Position numbers and translations under genes: made by a program
Part shown: positions 61,390 to 64,000 of the stretch, piece after piece
Layout of the letters: each line of letters begins with the position of its first letter
How positions within the stretch are numbered: the stretch's first letter is position 1
From: Dermacentor variabilis
Taxonomy: Eukaryota > Arthropoda > Arachnida > Ixodida > Ixodidae
Assembly (NCBI RefSeq): GCF_050947875.1
Contig: NC_134569.1
Location: 19,567,631-19,631,630 of the forward strand
Direction: 5' to 3'
Length of the DNA: 64,000 bases
Notes under the pieces: generated by a model
What the model was told of the DNA's origin: nothing
Databases searched by the model: none
What the model saw: the letters and a program-made list of their open reading frames with translations, nothing else

Positions 61390-64000
61390 CTGAAAACAAA
61401 GGACAGTTTATTCATCTCACAACAGCTACATAGGTTATGAATGTACAAATGAACAGTTTTAGAACCCAAAATTGTAAACAACACATTGAAAGGAGCACGA
61501 CTATCAGTGTCCGACAATCTGTGTTTTCAAACTGTATGTTTAAACACTCACACTGTGTAGCAACATAGTCATAGTTGCAACATTGCAACACAGGTTAGAT
61601 TTATCACACTTGGGCAGTTTATTTTTACAGACAAGCACACATTTTTCTGTTCTACCTAAAAGGGCCCTGAAACACTTTTCTAACTAATCATAAAGTAGCC
61701 GCACCATTAAAGGACATCTCACAAGTCTCATGTTGTAAAAAATTTTTTTAATTCTTTAACTATAAGTGAAGTTATCGCAATGATACCTGGCTTTCTCTCT
61801 CTTTTCGCCTCCACAAGTGCGCTGGAAGCTACACAGCGGAGAAGCCAAGAGGGCGAAGTTCTGGCCAAAGTTGAGTTTCGTGGTGCCGAAAGGGCTCGTC
61901 GCAGAACACCACTGCCATCTATCTCGGAGGCAGCTACACACGCAGTGCAAAGATAAAATCAACTTTCTGTCTTTTTGAGATTGCAGACATACATATTTTT
62001 CATTTATTCAATTAAGAATTAGCAGTTATGTATTACTGAGAATGCTCTTGTGATCACAAAATCGCCAATAGCATTGGTGGGCCAGCTGCTTTAGATGACG
62101 CTGCATGACCGCATTGCGGAAGTGAGAACAAGCAATCTTTCACTGTTTTTGACACGAGATTGTAAATTTTCTGCTGCATGCAGGGCAGCAATATTTGGCT
62201 CACATGTTCACAGCAGCCTCTCAGACTGATTGTCAACTTTTTCTTACTATATTCAAAATGTATTTAAAGAGGCCCTGCAGCCTTATTTTAACTGCTAAGT
62301 GTTGTCCCACAATGAATTTCTTGCGTGATCCTGAGGTGAATGCAAAAGTAATTATGAAAATTGACACTGGCAAACAAAAGTTATTCAATTACAAATTCAA
62401 AATAAAAGTTCACAGCATTAAAAAAAAAGGCATACCCTTTCACATTTCACTCACCCAGCAAAGACTTATGCTACTTCCAAAACATGACTTACGTCTACGT
62501 GGCAGAAGCAATTGTCCCACTGTGACCTTCCTACAACTCAGCCCAATTTGTGACAGATATCATTACTGTGGTTACATCTGCTACATGTGTGACACATTAG
62601 CACAGTGCTAGAAGCTACATCTTGCGACATTTCATTCAACCACAACACTTAAGAAATGTTTGTGTTGAGTCATTGTCCTCATATAAAAAAATTTAAAACA
62701 TGTAGTGTACTTTATTGACTGTTGCTGCCGACACCTCAGCCACAATTATAGCTTGCTCTAGTTGACATTGGTATCAAACGACGGTACCACCATTTCTGCA
62801 GCGTATGTCTATGTCTTAAGTCAGTTGGCACTCTGTAAACTGTAATATGTCTATGGACAGGCCAACATACTCTAATGAGTTTCGCTTGTATAATGGAAGT
62901 GGCATGTAAGATGCTGCAAGAAAACGAGAAGCTATATGTCGTCCTATACGATGAAACACCTTTGGAAGAGCCTGAATTGCCCCCAAGCCTGATGCGACGC
63001 AACATTAAGAGCATGATTTCTGTAAGCCATTGGATAGCACACTTATTGTCTGTTGTAAACATTTGTCATTTAAACTGCACACAAGTGAGACCTTTTTGTA
63101 GTTCTAAAAAGCTTAAAACAAACTTTTGTCAAAAAGTCATGACTACATGCTCAACATTAACCAGTACAGTATGATCTCCATGCCAAACCAATCAAAATGA
63201 ACAGCATGAGACCTACGTGTCACATGCCTTCTGCCTCGCATCTAATGCAAAAATTGCTGGTGTGGGAGGCTGCAGTCGGCACAGAAACTGTGTTCTGGAG
63301 CAAATTGAAGGGACACTGAAGAGAAAAATGGTTTGACCTGTGTTAATAAATTGCCCTTCCACACTACCAAAAAAGCCACTCTTACTGCAAGATGCTTGGT
63401 AAGGTAGAAAATATGCAGAAATGAAAGACTGGTGGCGACAACACCTTTACATTTCCGCACCAGCTCACCATGAAGTCATGAATTTTAATGCCATCTGCTT
63501 AGGCGTAGTTAAATTTATCAATAAAATGGATTACATTGCTTTAAGAGAGCCAAAGACTGAAGTTATGAAGTTTCAAGAACTTTTACTGAACAACAGCAGC
63601 CAAAATGCAAAAAAAAGAATTGCCGACAATTACGTTACTTCCTAATGCGAAATTTGAGAGCAGCTCTTCAGCCATTTCAGCTAAACCGTCTGTGAGCCTT
63701 GGACAATTCGCCCCGTGCGGAACATTTCGCACCAGCTGCCGCAGATGGAGCATAGCTTGGCGCAACTGCCTCGCTTATCAGGAGGTCACGGGAGGCAGTG
63801 CAAAAGCGCATATTAACGGTGCACGGCGAAGATATGGCAGCGACTGACTGACGCCGCTGATGTTGCTAGTGAGTCAACTGAAGGTGGCTCTGCGTTTCAG
63901 CTTGGGAAGCGCGCACCGTGATTCACTGATACCAAGCCAGCACTTCGGCCACTGGAGAACACAGCATGCTCTTGCGCAGTCGCCACCACAAGGAGAGGGG
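61390..64000. other. Upstream intron with GGGACACT/GGGCCCTG repeats
   Basis: AAAGGGCCCTGAAACAC near 61655, AAAGAGGCCCTGCAG near 62266 and GAAGGGACACTGAAGAG near 63303 look like starts of one interspersed repeat type, in the same orientation. The block 63303-64000 runs to the window edge. None shows clear inverted termini. No further FARP exon was found here. Confidence 0.4.

Noticed and set aside
62195..62611. 138-codon open frame as a host gene
   Set aside because: No recognisable domain and low-complexity Lys-rich stretch; it overlaps an interspersed-repeat-like segment beginning GAGGCCCTGCAG.

Overview
The window is eukaryotic, intron-dominated DNA, most likely from a chelicerate and probably a hard tick. 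That assignment is inference: it rests on very long introns packed with pogo/Tigger, I-clade LINE, Ty3/gypsy and Penelope-like elements, and on a tRNA-derived SINE of the kind described from ixodid ticks. There are no bacterial operons, phage genes or CRISPR arrays. Apart from six exons of one host gene, nearly every long reading frame belongs to a transposable element or lies antisense to one. HOST GENE: six short minus-strand exons (61285-61389, 43019-43143, 35516-35613, 34008-34375, 16223-16383, 3753-3827) join with matching phases into about 311 residues of a FERM domain plus FERM-adjacent region of the FARP1/FARP2/FRMD7 family (Drosophila Cdep type). The first exons (F1 lobe) and the RhoGEF/PH part expected for FARP lie outside the window. 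One intron starts with GC instead of GT, and a 40-bp relic of the first exon lies 1.44 kb downstream of it in transcription order. LAYOUT: 1-3752 holds LINE relics, a SINE composite and a PIF/Harbinger-like MITE. 3828-16222 is intron with Tigger-type MITEs, hairpins and a minisatellite. 16878-20920 is a decayed Tigger transposon split by a 5'-truncated LINE. 20933-26262 is an intact-looking Ty3/gypsy element with identical 121-bp LTRs, a 4-bp target duplication, an open gag and pol, and a textbook -1 frameshift signal between them. 26319-33868 holds three further Tigger-type elements, one containing a pogo MITE that itself contains a dimeric SINE. 37000-41340 holds a second Harbinger-like MITE, a degenerate TTATC array and a head-to-head pair of Penelope-like 3' ends forming a 1.28-kb near-palindrome with hammerhead-like motifs. 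44412-57385 is a nest: a minus-strand gypsy carcass split by a Harbinger-like element, by an I-clade LINE (47112-56670) and by a hAT-like element, while the LINE is itself split by a second copy of that hAT-like element. 57386-64000 holds relics and the most upstream exon. HOW IT FITS TOGETHER: the host gene carries the only conserved cellular coding capacity. The repeats explain why its introns are 1-18 kb long. Target duplications allow several insertions to be ordered in time; the + strand gypsy with identical LTRs is the youngest clearly dated one.
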